A DNA stretch of 64,000 nucleotides from assembly GCA_028984105.1 (NCBI GenBank), contig CM054817.1, positions 25,756,313 to 25,820,312 on the forward strand, written 5' to 3'. This DNA is from Lavandula angustifolia (taxonomy: Eukaryota; Streptophyta; Magnoliopsida; Lamiales; Lamiaceae). The notes beneath the pieces were generated by a model. It had not been told where the DNA came from and did not search any database. It saw nothing but the letters and a program-made list of their open reading frames with translations. A program made the translations under genes and the position numbers. Positions 47,724 to 60,284 of the stretch are shown in pieces. Numbering within the stretch: the stretch's first letter is position 1; every line of letters starts with the position of its first letter.

Positions 47724-50700
47724 TGTAACGCCTCAATTTTCATAATTTAACTAGGGACGCTACTTCATACATAACATGCATATCTTAATTCTTGCAAAAC
47801 ATTTTCATGGAAAAGAATCATTGAAAAACTCAATTTATTTTCATACTCAGCGGAAGTCTTAAATAAAAATTTACTAAGTCTAACATTTCAAAAGAAATAA
47901 TGTAAAGTTCATAAACTAAAAGAAAAAAATTTAATACGATAAATTATCCTCGTGACCATTACCTCCAACACCTCTACGCATCGGCCGAGCCATTTCCTGA
48001 AAAAAAAAATGTTAAAATGATAGGGATGAGTACGACTACTCAGTGGGAGATGTACACATATACCCAAACTATATAAAATGTCAATAATCATGGATATGAA
48101 ACATGCATAATAAATAACTTTGATCCTAGGGCCTCCTCTTGACCCTAAGAATCCATTTCATTTCACACGGTCTCCTCTTGACCGTAACTTTTCATAAGGA
48201 CCCCCTCTTGACCCCGGTCAAAGGCCTCCTCTTGACCTTGACCCATTTCATTCTCATGTTTGTCATAACCACATGAATACTATACACAATATATAATGAG
48301 GATAACGGTAATTTCCCCACCTTAACCTTGACTTGATGAAAAATAATTGATATCAATGTTTAAGTCTTGCGCGCCGATCCTATACATGGAAATTTATCTT
48401 AATGACTTTACATGGAATGTCATGCATGCATCAACAATTTCAATAATTCATAAATCAAAATAATCAAACAAAAATGTATATTATACATAACCTACTTATT
48501 AACATTCAACTTTAATGGTTTCATCTAGTAATAAAATTAGGTATATTAAATATACTCTTATTTCTATTGACAATTCATTCGTTGATTGAGTAATTCGTCA
48601 ATTCATGAAATAAATTAATGAAATCATAAAAGTATTGTCCTAAAAATTATAGACCTCTAACATGAACAACATATTACATATACCATCATAATAAAACTTA
48701 TCATGATCAATAATTCATTTAATAACATTCTGAATGTTTTCAATCTACATGCATGTTGACAAAATAATCTCACACATCAAGAAACAAATTAATAAATAAA
48801 TATCAAACGTATCCTAAAAATTCTATATTTTTAACATGAATGACCTAACATATATTACATCCTATTAAAATTCAACATGGTCGAAAAAAACATAAAGAAA
48901 ATATGAAAATCAATTTTCCTATCAAGCTTATGAACATGCTGTCAAACACTGGCAGGTTATGAATAAAAATTTCTAAAAAGTACTTATCATGCTTGAAAAA
49001 TTCTACAAAAATAAAATAGTATACTAGACATACCTAGTAAGATGATTCTAAATTTTCACGACGATATGATGACGGGAAGATGTGTAAATAATTCTTGAAA
49101 CAGCTCGCAGATATGCTGGCAGATTTTCGAAAATTTTATGGGATGCTATATTATGAGCGACTAAGGGGTATTTATAGGCCTAGAAATTATTATCTATAGA
49201 TGCATAATCATATAAGGTATTGTTGGTCCCGAGAGTAACGTTCAGGTGTAGAGGGGGGGGGGGAATACACCTGAAAACCGATTTCTCAACTTAAAACGCA
49301 AACAGTCCTTTTCAGGAGAGTGCCGTACTGAACGAGTTCAGCAGACCAGATAAGCTATTCCGAATCGCGTGGCAGAGTGATTGACTTTACTGAGGCCTGC
49401 TAGCTGACTAGAGTCAGAATTCAGTACCGCTCAGATAGAGTTCAGTAGTGTGGAAATGTGTAGGCCCAAATTCAGTTGAGTTAGGAAAACGTTTTTATCA
49501 AAACAGTTTCAGTATATTAGTGCAGTCGATTAAGCTTGCTGAAACACAGTTGAATGATTTTAAAGATATTTTCAGTATGCACAGTAAATCAATGCAACAG
49601 TAAATAAAGAACACAGAACACATGCGATTTTTAAAGTGGTTCAGATCCAACAATCCTACGTCCACTGTCCCGAAAGATCAGGAAGCTATGTATTATACTG
49701 ATATAGTCTCAGTCGGTTTGTACACTGGACAAACACTGGTCTTGAGATTTATACTGAGCAAGTCTCAGTTTACAGGGTATCAAACTAACTCTTTGAAAAA
49801 CTTCTCCAACAGTGAAGGAGTCCTTTACAATAAGGATCAGTTCGGCTATGAACTCCTACGTCTAAGCTATAGATATGAACAGTTGAGCTTAGGTTAGAGG
49901 GATAGGGAATGAGAAAGTGGCTTCTAGAGCGACGAACGGCTAAGTATAAACTTTGGGTTCGTGTTCAGTCGCTTGGATACTAGAGGCTGTATAATTCTGA
50001 TTCAGCTTGGTTCCCTATGAGCAGATATGTAGTCTTTCGCCGGAGATTATCTCTTCTAACTTCTTGCGGAAGACTTAAGACGTTTATGAGTTGCTCTTTG
50101 AATGCACTGAGTTCGTTGGTTCACTCGTATTCTCGTGTATGCTCATGCTCTTCAATTTGATTTTATCCCTCTATATATAGAGCAGAGATTAGGATAGATC
50201 TGTTGGAGACAACGATCCTTTGTCTCTCTCTTTTGGGTAGCTAACGGCTCTTTCAAAGTATGGTTGCAGTGTCCTTTCCCTCCATTTCTGGAAAGTTGTT
50301 GACTTGCAGCTTTAACAGATATAGGACAGGTGGTTGCTTGTCATTGGTCGAGGTACAGGAAAGTAGGTGAGACAGAACAGACTTCAAGGAGATCTGAAGC
50401 TGACTTCTCTCTTCCTCGTATTGACTCTGCAGATTTAACTTTTAGAGAATCTGACAGTCAGAAGACTGTCCAGCCGTTGCTGAGTCTGATCTCTTATTCA
50501 CTAGCATGCTCCTGCTGAGTCGGCTCTACTGAAGATCAGCTCTGAGTTCAGTGAACTACTCCTGCTGAGTTTAGTTCCACGCACTCCTTCGATATCTTGC
50601 TCCCGCCGAGTCCAAGATATCGAGTCTTCTACTGCAGTCCGAGGCAGGTAATCTACTGAGCACCGGAACCAGATGCAGAGAGTCCACTGAGTCTGAAACC

Positions 50701-51296
50701 TCAGAGACAGAACAAAACGGGTTACAACTGAATAGTTCACCAACCAAGATAGGGTTTTGGGGATCTTCAAATCTTCAGTAAGTATTTAGTGCACAGGGCA
50801 ACTGAGTTATGTCTCAACTGATTGTGAGAAGACTGAATCATCTCCCAACAATTTCCCCCTATTTGATGATGCCAAAACCTAACACTATGACTTATCAGAA
50901 ACATAGCTCCTTACAAATATTACAAGTAGGATCAGTGGAGTTGTTCTTCAAGTCCTAGACTACTGAGGGAGTCAGGGAAGAAATATCCGAACCTCTACAG
51001 AAACTAATCAGCAATTTCCCCCTTTCTAACAACATATTCCCCTAACTATGCAATCTATCAGAATCTAGCTAAGCAAAGACTGACAAAATATATAAGAACA
51101 GTGAGTGTGTGAGTCAGCAATCACTTCAGTGATTCTGAGTGTTAATCATAAGACAAACAAGGCCATTTAGACAATAAGGAATTGTCAGGGCCAATAACAG
51201 AGATGTTTTATAGATTTGAAAAGTTCAATACAGTTACATCGTCTGCTATACTAAGAAGAACAGAAAGAAGAAACAGAGAAATACAAAAGCTAATAG

Positions 51297-54200
51297 TCAT
51301 CTGAACCGCTTAATCCTGTCTTTGAAGTCCTTTGATTGGGTTTCAGGAAGAGGCAGTCTATACATCCGGTAGGTGACCTTCCTCAGCTTCAGTATCTCAG
51401 CGAAGTCAGCTGGATCTTCTTCATCTAGGAACTTGGCGTCAGCAGCATCCTTGACTTCCTTCTCAATGACCCCATAGTGAACGGAGCCGTCTAGTTTCAG
51501 TAGGGGCGGCATGATTCTTGGACCTAGTACTCTTACATCTACCTTGTCTTTTACAGCCTTCTGAACTCTGGCGAACATCTCTATGTCGGCCCTCATGAGC
51601 CATTCAGCAAAGGCTACAGACTTGTGCTTCTCAGCCCAGTACTTCCAGAAATAATTCCACTTAATAAATTCAGCCTTCAGCGTCTCCCACCTTTGAGTTA
51701 CTTCCCAAGGCATCCATTCATCAACTCTCGGCCATCTATGAATTTTGAGATCAGTAGGCTTCCTGAACCTTCTGTATCGGTATGGAATGTCAACTTTCTC
51801 AGGAATCCTATGACTCGCTTCTTGTTCAGCTTTCAGCCTCAGAGCTTCAAGGTCTGCTAATCTGAGCCTTTCTCGAGCTGCTTCTATCTGTCTAGCTTCT
51901 TCTCCTCTGTACAAGTACCTCTCCATCTGAGCCCATATTTCTTGCATTTCCAGATCTTGTTCCTTAGAAGGGATATAGGAGGGTATGTGAGGCTCTTCTT
52001 CTGAATCAGCAGGTGTGGTTGATTTTTCTTTCGAAGTACCCTGTTGTCCAGTAGTCTGGTGCTGCTGCTTCTCCTTTTCTTTGCCTGCCTCATCACTGAG
52101 TTTGATCGTTCTGGGAGGCAGCCTGGGACCAGTCTTCTTACCTCCTGTTGGAGCCTTTGTTTTGCCTTTAGCTGGCTTCTTCTTAGGCTTATTAGCAGCT
52201 TCAGCTTCAGCAATTTCTCTTGCTAACTTCTCGTCAGCAGCTATCTGAGCTTCCTCCTCCGGAGTAACATACCTCTTGGGTCCTTTCTTCTTAGGAGGGA
52301 GAGGAAGCGTCATAACTTTCGTGCCTTTCCCGGCAACTGGAGGAGGTAGAGGAACCTCTTCCTCTTCTGACTCCTCATCAGCATACTCAGCAACCTCTTT
52401 GATAATGTCAGAGGGTGTTTGGGTTGCCTGAGTAGCTACTTCCTTGGGTCCTGAGCCGCTTGGGCCAGTCTCAGTAGACACTACATCGCCTGCTGCTGAG
52501 ACACCCTGGGCCTCGCCAGTCTGAGTAGAGGGTCCAGTGGGAGCAGTTGTCTGAGTCTAAGTTGCCCCTGCCACTGACCTTACTCTTTTTGGTGCTTTCA
52601 GTACTAGTTCTGGTTTTCCTTTTCCTTCTTTTCCTTCCCCCTTTTTGGCATCAGCAAATTTGCTCGGGGGGAACCGATACCTTTTCTCGTCCGCACTCTT
52701 GTAAGTTTGTTGCCAGATCTTCCAAGGCATTTTGCAGCTTAGTCAGCTTCTCGTGCAGATCATTCCTCTCCTCAGTGAGCTGAGCACTGTATTTCTTGTG
52801 GGAGGCGTCTGCTGCTGTCTGGAACTCTTTCAGCTGGTTTTCCACTCTCTCTTCAATCGCCTTCTGAATTGTTTGGAGTCTGAGATCTGCGACTTGAGAG
52901 ATGGAGGAGACAGATTCAGTATGTGCTGTTTGTGCAGCCTTATAGTCTGCTAGAAGTTGAGCTTGGCCAGCCTGAATTGTCTTCAGCTGTTCATCGAAGT
53001 CGGCTCTCTGTGCGGCAAGTGCGTTGTTCAGAATGTTGGAGAAATCAGGGACTGGAGATGTCTGAATAGCTGTTCTAAGTCCCTTGAGTTCAGCACTTTG
53101 AGCCTCAGTGGTTTGCCTCCACGTTTTGTGGACGGTGCGGGCGAGTAATCGGTTCTGAGTACCTTGATTCCTCAGTACCCTGGCCACTGACTTCGAGCGT
53201 CGGCTTCTCGGGCTAGGCGCTACTTCAAAGGCAGACTCAAGTAGCAGCTGAGAGGGTTCAGCTGCCTTTGAAGTACCAGCCGCCGACTGACCTGGACCAA
53301 GGATGCTGAGCGGCGGTTCAGCAGTGGATGTTGGAGCATCCTTGTCCAGTTGAGATCCCTCATCTGGCTTCTCAGGGCCTGAATCACGGGGTGGGTCCTG
53401 ACCATCGGGGTCAGACCCAATCTGAGGGTGCTGATGCTGAGACGGGTTGTCTATCGTTCAGCATTGCGAGCATCGCAGCCCTCAGATCTTCAAGAGTGCC
53501 GAGGTCAGATGGCTCTGAGTAGCCAATATTCCCCCTTATTATCAGCTCCTCCTCATGGAGCTGTTCGCAGGAGTGGTGAATGATAAGGCGCTTCAGATTA
53601 TGCCACTCCTGGAACTGGATCAACATGTGGAGCATAGCCTGCCTTGCTAATAATACCAAATCATTGTGGTTGGATATCTCTGGAATCCGTTCAGCAATCT
53701 CTCGGGAGGCTCGAGATTTGAGAGTTGAGGCCTCAATCCCGATTGATTCTGATTCTGAAGCTGTCTCCGAGTCTTCTACCTAAATTGGAGACGGCTGCTT
53801 CTCAGCAGATGGAATGCTGCTGAGAGGTGGAACGTCCAAGGGGTTGTCCAGTGACCCCTTGGTCCACGGTTTCACCACGCTCAGTGAAGACTGCCTTCTC
53901 CACTGATGGTGTTTTCTCGGAAGACTCAGGTTCATCCCTCAACTGCAGAGGAGGCTCAGCAACTACTGCCTCAGGCTCTGCCTCCGGCACGACCTCACTG
54001 ACTTTCTTCAGTCTCTTGGTCGGTGTTTTAGGAGTAGACTTGGGAGGGGACCTCTTCTTGGTTGGTGTAGAGGTCTTTTGAGTCCCGGACTTAGGATCAG
54101 CGGGCCCTGATCCGATCTGCTGAAGGGCCGTTGCCCTGTTCTGGAATCGGACCTTCTTCTGGTTGAAGTACTGCTTATCAGCGAAGGTAATGTTGTCTGA

Positions 54201-54890
54201 TCCGCATAAATCTTCGATCATGACGGAAAGCTTCAGACCATACAATAGCTTTCCTTTGACGCTCAGCCGTTTGGATAACTTGTCGAACTTAGCTGACTGT
54301 GTCATGAATTCTTTGAGGAAGAATTATGTCCAGTTGATTTTAGCTCTGTCGTGTATGGCCATCATAAGCTGGATCTTTGGCATTGACACTTGATCGAAGG
54401 AGCCGGCCTGACTCGTTAGCAGCTGAGTCACGACGTAGGCCAAGGCTCTGTATTGTGGGAGCATGGCATTCTTCGGAAATGCTGCTCTGAAAGTTGTCAG
54501 CTTCCCACAAAACTCTGTCAGGTATTCATCCATTAAATCATCTTTGTACGCTACTGTGGTAAATCCTTCATTGGGTAGGTTGAAGCTTCTTTGGAGTGCT
54601 TCTCGGATAGACATCTGCTTGACTTCAATATCAGTACGAGAGGGTTCGCCTACTGAATGAACGACGAAGCGGCATCGGATGTCTCCCTCTACTGATTCCG
54701 AGTTCAGATAGAGCTCAGCTATTTGGCGTGGAAGGAAGAACGACGACTTCCTTGTCAGAAATCCTTCAAGCCTGTTTCACGAAGGGCGAAGAAGATCTCT
54801 TCCATGTAATCAAGGTCACAAGCGTCGAACCCCATTACTAGTTCGCACCAGACCCGATCCTTCTCAAGGATCTCTTGCATATCGGTAGGG
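51297..54890 (-). pseudogene. Env-like additional open-frame region of the SIRE-type copia
   Basis: Downstream of pol, long minus-strand frames (54614-54324, 54305-53802, 53659-53411, 53187-52651, 52481-51297) follow each other with frame changes. The first part resembles the plant transposon protein found in SIRE-type elements (REALQRSFNLPNEGFTT, DKQYFNQKKVRFQN). Next come Pro/Lys/Ser-rich segments, a coiled coil (about 53120-52680, Gln/Leu/Glu-rich) and an acidic/basic alternating segment (EESEEEEVPLPPP, KKPAKGKTKAPTGGKKTG). A Trp-rich tail (RWPRVDEWMPWEVTQRW) ends the region. No signal peptide or strong membrane span is obvious. The region is called env-like by position only; its role in this lineage is unknown. 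Confidence 0.65.
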
Positions 54891-55136
54891 GCAACCACAA
54901 TATTTCCCCACAATATTTCCTGTCATATTCTATAATCTGCAAACATAGTAGATCAGTATCCAATAAAGTAAAAAGAGTATAAACGTATAAGATATTGAAT
55001 GAACATTGAAATTTACCAAAGATTTTTCTGAGTAGTTTTGAAAGATAAGTTTTGTAAAGGAGTAGGGATAATCTCAGAAAATCTAGGGTTCAAAAGATAT
55101 TTGCAAAGTAGAAATAGCGGTTTCAAACATTTGAAC

Positions 55137-55138
<2 letters not shown>

Positions 55139-55208
<70 letters not shown>
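55139..55208. repeat. (AT)n microsatellite between pol and the env-like region
   Basis: About 35 AT units in the spacer of the SIRE-type element. Confidence 0.95.
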
Positions 55209-55210
<2 letters not shown>

Positions 55211-55660
55211 TAAGGAAGATAAACAGTTAATTATCTAAGGTTCAGTTTGAACATGCTTTATCAGATGGACGGCCAGGATTAGATTTTATAAAATTGGCAA
55301 TGATCAAATTAGCCGCCTAAGTCAAAATACAGTTGTATATAGCCAAAGAAGTAACTTGATACGACATGCATTTAATGCGTTGCAGAGTTCAACATGCTTT
55401 TACATAGAATGTCGTGTATTTAATGTAAACTGTTAATATTAAATGACATTTTCTAAGGCAATGAATACGAAGCTGAATCTGAGTCATAAATGCACAGAAC
55501 TGTTCTATTGTCTACTGAGTAGAGATACGCAAACCTGTCAGCTGAACATTGTAGTCAGTTGATACCTCGTGTAGATGGATGCTGAGTCTCTACGTACTGA
55601 AGTTACTCAGTACTGAGAGTGAACATTCCCCCTTACTGAATGCTCCTCTCCTGAATCCAC

Positions 55661-58600
55661 TTACTGACTGGAGTCAGTAGGGTCCAACAGACCTAGCTCT
55701 ACTGAAAGTTCTCTTAATCTGACTTCAGCTAGAGGCTTGGTCAGTATATCAGTCCTTTGATGGTCATTATGGATCTTTTCCATCCTGATGTCCTTCTTTT
55801 CGACATGATCACGAATGAAGTGGTGTCTGATGTCCACGTGCTTGCATCTCGTGTGAAGTACAGGATTCTGAGTGATTGCAATTGCACTGGTACTGTCGCA
55901 GAAGATCGGCACTTCATTCTGAATGATGTCATAGTCGCGTAGCTGCTGTCTCAGCCAAAGGATTTGGACGCAGCAACTTCCGGCAGCCATGAATTCAGCT
56001 TCAGTAGTTGACGTCGCTACTGAGTGTTGTTTCTTTGAAAACCATGAGATAAGCTTACTGCCAAGGAACTGACACGTTCCAGAAGTTGACTTTCGGTCAA
56101 TTCTACATCCTGCATAGTCAGCATCAGAATAACCAGTTAGTTCAATATTATCATCAGCTGGATACCATAAATCCATGTCAGGTGTTCCTCTGAGATAGCA
56201 GAGAATCTTCTTTGCTGAGTCCATGTGACTCTGCTTTGGATTCGCCTGAAATCGAGCGCAGACACCTACAGCATAAGTTATGTTAGGACGAGTAGCTGTT
56301 AAGTATAATAAAGAACCAATAATAGCATGAAATTCAGTTTGGTCTACTGATACTCCCTCTTTATCAAGATCAATTTTCATATTCGTGTTCATCGGGATCT
56401 TGATTGGTTTGCCGGATGTGCAACTGAATTTCTTGATGAGGTCTCGAGTGTATTTGCCTTGATTGATGAACGTTCCCTTCTCAGATTGTTTGACTTGAAA
56501 CCAGAGGAAATAGTTCATTTCTCCCATCATTGACATCTCAAACTTGTCCTTCATCATTTTCTCAAACTGCTGACACATGATGACGTTCTTCGAGCCAAAG
56601 ATGATGTCATCTACGTATATCTGCACAAGTAAAATGTCATCTTCCAGTCAAATGCTGAATAATGTGCGATCTACTGTGCCCTTCTGAAAACCTTTCTAAA
56701 GAAGAAACTTAGACAGGGTATAGTACCAAGCCCTGGGTGCTTGTTTTAACCCATACAGAGTATTTCTGAGTCTATAAACCTGATGTCCCTGTTGAAAGCC
56801 GGGAGGCTGTTCTACATAGACTTCTTCTTTCAGTATGTCGTTCAGGAATGCAGACTTCACATCCATTTGATAGACTCTAAATCTCTGATGTGTTGCGTAG
56901 GCTAGGAATAGTCTAATTGCCTCCAATCTTGCAACTGGAGCGAACGTTTCGTCGAAATCTATCCCTTCAGCTTGACAGTAGCCTTTTGCCACGAGCTTTG
57001 CTTTGTTCCTTACTATAACGTTGTTTTCATCTCGCTTGTTCTTGAAGACCCATTTGGTTCCGATCACATGTTGATGCCGGGGCCTGTCAACAAGCTCCCA
57101 AACTTCGTTTCTCGTGAATTGATTCAGCTCCTCCTACATAGCTATGATCCAGTCAGCGTCCTTAAGTGCATCCTCAATTGACTGAGGTTCTTCAGTAGAC
57201 AAGAAGCATGAATATAAGGCGCTTTCTCCCTGACAGAATCTGGATCTTGTCTTTACTCTTGCTGAAGGATCTCCAATAATTAAATCAGAAGTGTGAGCGT
57301 CCAGCCACGATCTACGATGTTTCAACTCTTCATATAAAATTTGATCAACACAGATAATAGGTGAGTTAGGCATTTCAGTTGTACTATTCTGAGATTGAAG
57401 CAATTCAATTACAAGAGTGTGATCTACTGAGTCACCAGGTTCAGGGGCATTTAGCTCATGAACATCATTAGTTCCCCCTGAATTATTATCCTCAGTAGAG
57501 GTCTCGGTTACCACTTGGGTTTCTTCATCGACCTGAGTTATCTGGGATTGACTATGTTCAGTAGAGTCAATATGTTCAGCTACTTCTGCTGCTGGCTGAG
57601 ATTCAGTAGACTTGTCTTCAGTTTCTTCATCTGAATCATCATCCCAACATAGCTGGATCTTTTTAACTTTATCTTTTAAGCTCAGATCCTGTAGTTGCTT
57701 ACTGATGTCCTCAGATTCAGGTTTAGAGTTCCTGCTCCTGTCTTCAGTAGCAAACTCATTAAAAACAACATGAGGGCTTTCCTCCACGCAAAGGGTCCAA
57801 TAGTTAAAGACTCTGAAGGCTTTGCTGACCCGGGAGTATCCTAAGAACACTCCCTGATCTGACTTGCTATCAAAAGTCTTCAGCTGATCTTTCCCATTAT
57901 TGTGGATAAAGCATGAACGCCCAAAAATATGGAAATAAGATAAAGAAGGCTTCCTGCCGTTCCATAATGCATATGGTGTCTTCTTATGCTGCTTTGTTAG
58001 TAGAGATCTATTCTGAGTATAACATGCAGTATCAGTAGCTTCTGCCCAGAATTTGGTTGGGAGTCCTGAGTCTGCGAGCAGAGTCCTTGTTGCTTCTTTG
58101 AGTGTTCGATTCTTTCTCTCAGCAACCCCATTTTGTTAAGGCGTGCGTGCGGCAGACGTCTCATGCTCTATGCCTTCTGCTTTGCAGAACTCCTCCACCA
58201 TAAAATTTAGGAACTCAGTTCCTCTACCTGAACGTATCTTGATGATCTTGATGTTCTTTTCGACACTGAGCTTTTTCAGAAGCCCTGGTAACTCTGTTTT
58301 GACGTCAGACTTGTTAGCAATAAATATGACCCATGTGTAGCGTGAGTAGTCATGAATGACCACTAATGCATATTTCTTGCCTCTGATCGTCACAAGAGAG
58401 ACTGGACCGAACAAATCCATATGTAGCAGCTGAAGGATTCCATCAGTGGAAGGAGATGGAACAGGCGGATTTTGATTCCTTGTTTGCTTTCCCTTCAGAC
58501 ATGCTTCACACTGAGTGTTTTTGCTGAATACTTCATTCGGCAGTCCTCTTGCTAGAGTATTTCTAGCTACTTTGTTGAGCGTCTTAAAGTTGAGATGACT

Positions 58601-60284
58601 GAGTCTTCTGTGCTAGAGCCATCCCGTTCTGTTGTCATTCTTCGCCAACAAACAAGCTTCAGGTTCAGCTGAGTTCCAGTCAGCTACATAGATATTCTTT
58701 TTGCGCGAACCTGACAGCACTGTTTTCCCTGTAGATTTATCAATAACATCACAAAAACCAGCGTCAAAAATCACTCTATTCGAGTTATCACAAAATTGAC
58801 TAACAGAGAGAAGATTATGCTGAAGTCCTTCAACATATGATACTCTTGGAACTGTTGTTGTTCCAATGCTGAGTGTTCCATATCCTCTGGTATAGCCTTT
58901 TGCGTTGTCTCCAAACTCGATTCGGGGTCCTTCTTCAGTAGTATAATTCTTCAGTAGGTCCTTTTGGTATGTCATGTGTCTTGAGCATCCGCTGTCCACA
59001 TACCAAGGGTCCTTGTGCACCTCATCCTCTTCTCCTGCCATGAGACACTTTTCAGCGTCTTCTTCAGCTTCAAGCTCTATGGCCATGAAAGCTGCTTCAT
59101 CGTCTGATGAATCCATGAAGGAGTCGACTTCATCTGAGACGTCTGAGAGTTCACCAGCAATATATGCTTGTTGCTTCTTGATGAACTTCTCCATTCGTGC
59201 TTTTCGTGCTGTTCTTTCAGCAGTACTAAGCTCAGGACAGTCATACTGATAGTGTCCTGGCTTCTTGCAGTTATAGCAGGTTGTGACTCTTTCTTCTTTG
59301 CTTTCGTTGTCTTTCGACTGAGCTGAGTCTTCCTGTTTTCTGCATTCAGAAGTATGCGTGTCAGGAGTGCGCTTAGGAGTATATTCATTCTTACCCTTAG
59401 AGTCTCTGACGACTCTTGAGAGTTTCCTGCGCCTCTCCTTCTCCTTCTGATACTTCACGGCAAGCAGCGCGTACTTCTTGGCTAAGTTTTCTTCTTGTAT
59501 GTTGTTGAGTGAAGGTTCAGCCTTGCTAGACGCCGTAGTCCGCGTGGCCGACCGATGCTTTAAAGGCATGGTCGACTTGGGTGTCGCCTTACCACCGCCG
59601 CTTCCTTTGAGGTAGGCCAAACTCGAACTCCTCAGCTTTAAGTTCTGAAAAGATATGGTCAAGAGTAACAATATCTAAATCAGAATGATGCAATAAAGTA
59701 GCAAAGGGAGTCCAGTGACCGTCTGGCAGTGCCCTCAAAATTTTGAGATTCATTTCTTGATTGGAGAATATCTTTCCCAGCCTGTTGATAGAGTTCATCA
59801 GATCCGTGAATCTGACGTTGAGATCTTCAATGGAGTCGCCAGGCATGAGGGACAATCTCTCCAGCTTCTGAAGTTCCAGCGCGAGTTTGTTCGCTTTGAT
59901 CTTCTGAGTCCCCCGACTCAGTAGCGCTAGAGCATCCCAGAGTTCTTTCACGGACTTGCAGTCCTGAACTCTTCCGAGATAAGAATCGCTCAGAGTGGTC
60001 AGTATGGCATTTCTGGCGACGCGGTCTAAGTTGTGAAGCTTCTTCTCCTCAGGGGTGAAGAGACTTCTATCTTTGGGGATCTTCTTCTTGGTCACCATTC
60101 CTCCTCCTTGTGCTGGGTCCTGAGCTACGAAGCTATCGACCATTGGAACGATAGGTCCGTCCTCTAGAACCTCTGTCATGCTGTCGTGGAGGGAGGTCAG
60201 ATGTGCCTCCATTCTGACCCGCCATACACCATAGTTCTCTACTGAGAACATGGGTACCATTCTGATTCCTGACATATCAGACAT
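55661..60284 (-). pseudogene. SIRE-type copia Gag-Pol, broken
   Basis: Gag begins at 60284 (MSDMSGIRMVPMFSVENYG). A frame change near 59640 leads to a CCHC knuckle (CYNCKKPGHYQYDC) and a protease motif (WYVDSGCSRHMTY). Integrase (HRRLSHLNF, DLFGPVSL) is interrupted by stops near 58613 and 58136. The polypeptide then resumes through integrase C-terminus, reverse transcriptase (GTKWVFKNKRDE, QMDVKSAFLNDIL, IYVDDIIFGS) and RNase H (DRKSTSGTCQFLG, TSTTEAEFMAA), ending at 55661. Additional stops lie near 57130 and 56696. Several of these fit single transitions at expected Trp or Gln codons. Confidence 0.9.

Noticed and set aside
49622..49897. A 91-codon frame, repeated at 60800-61075
   Set aside because: Both copies lie at the same place in the two SIRE LTRs. 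Conservation is explained by LTR identity and no domain is seen.
55038..55238. A 66-codon frame with Tyr-Ile repeats
   Set aside because: Translation of the AT run in the SIRE spacer.
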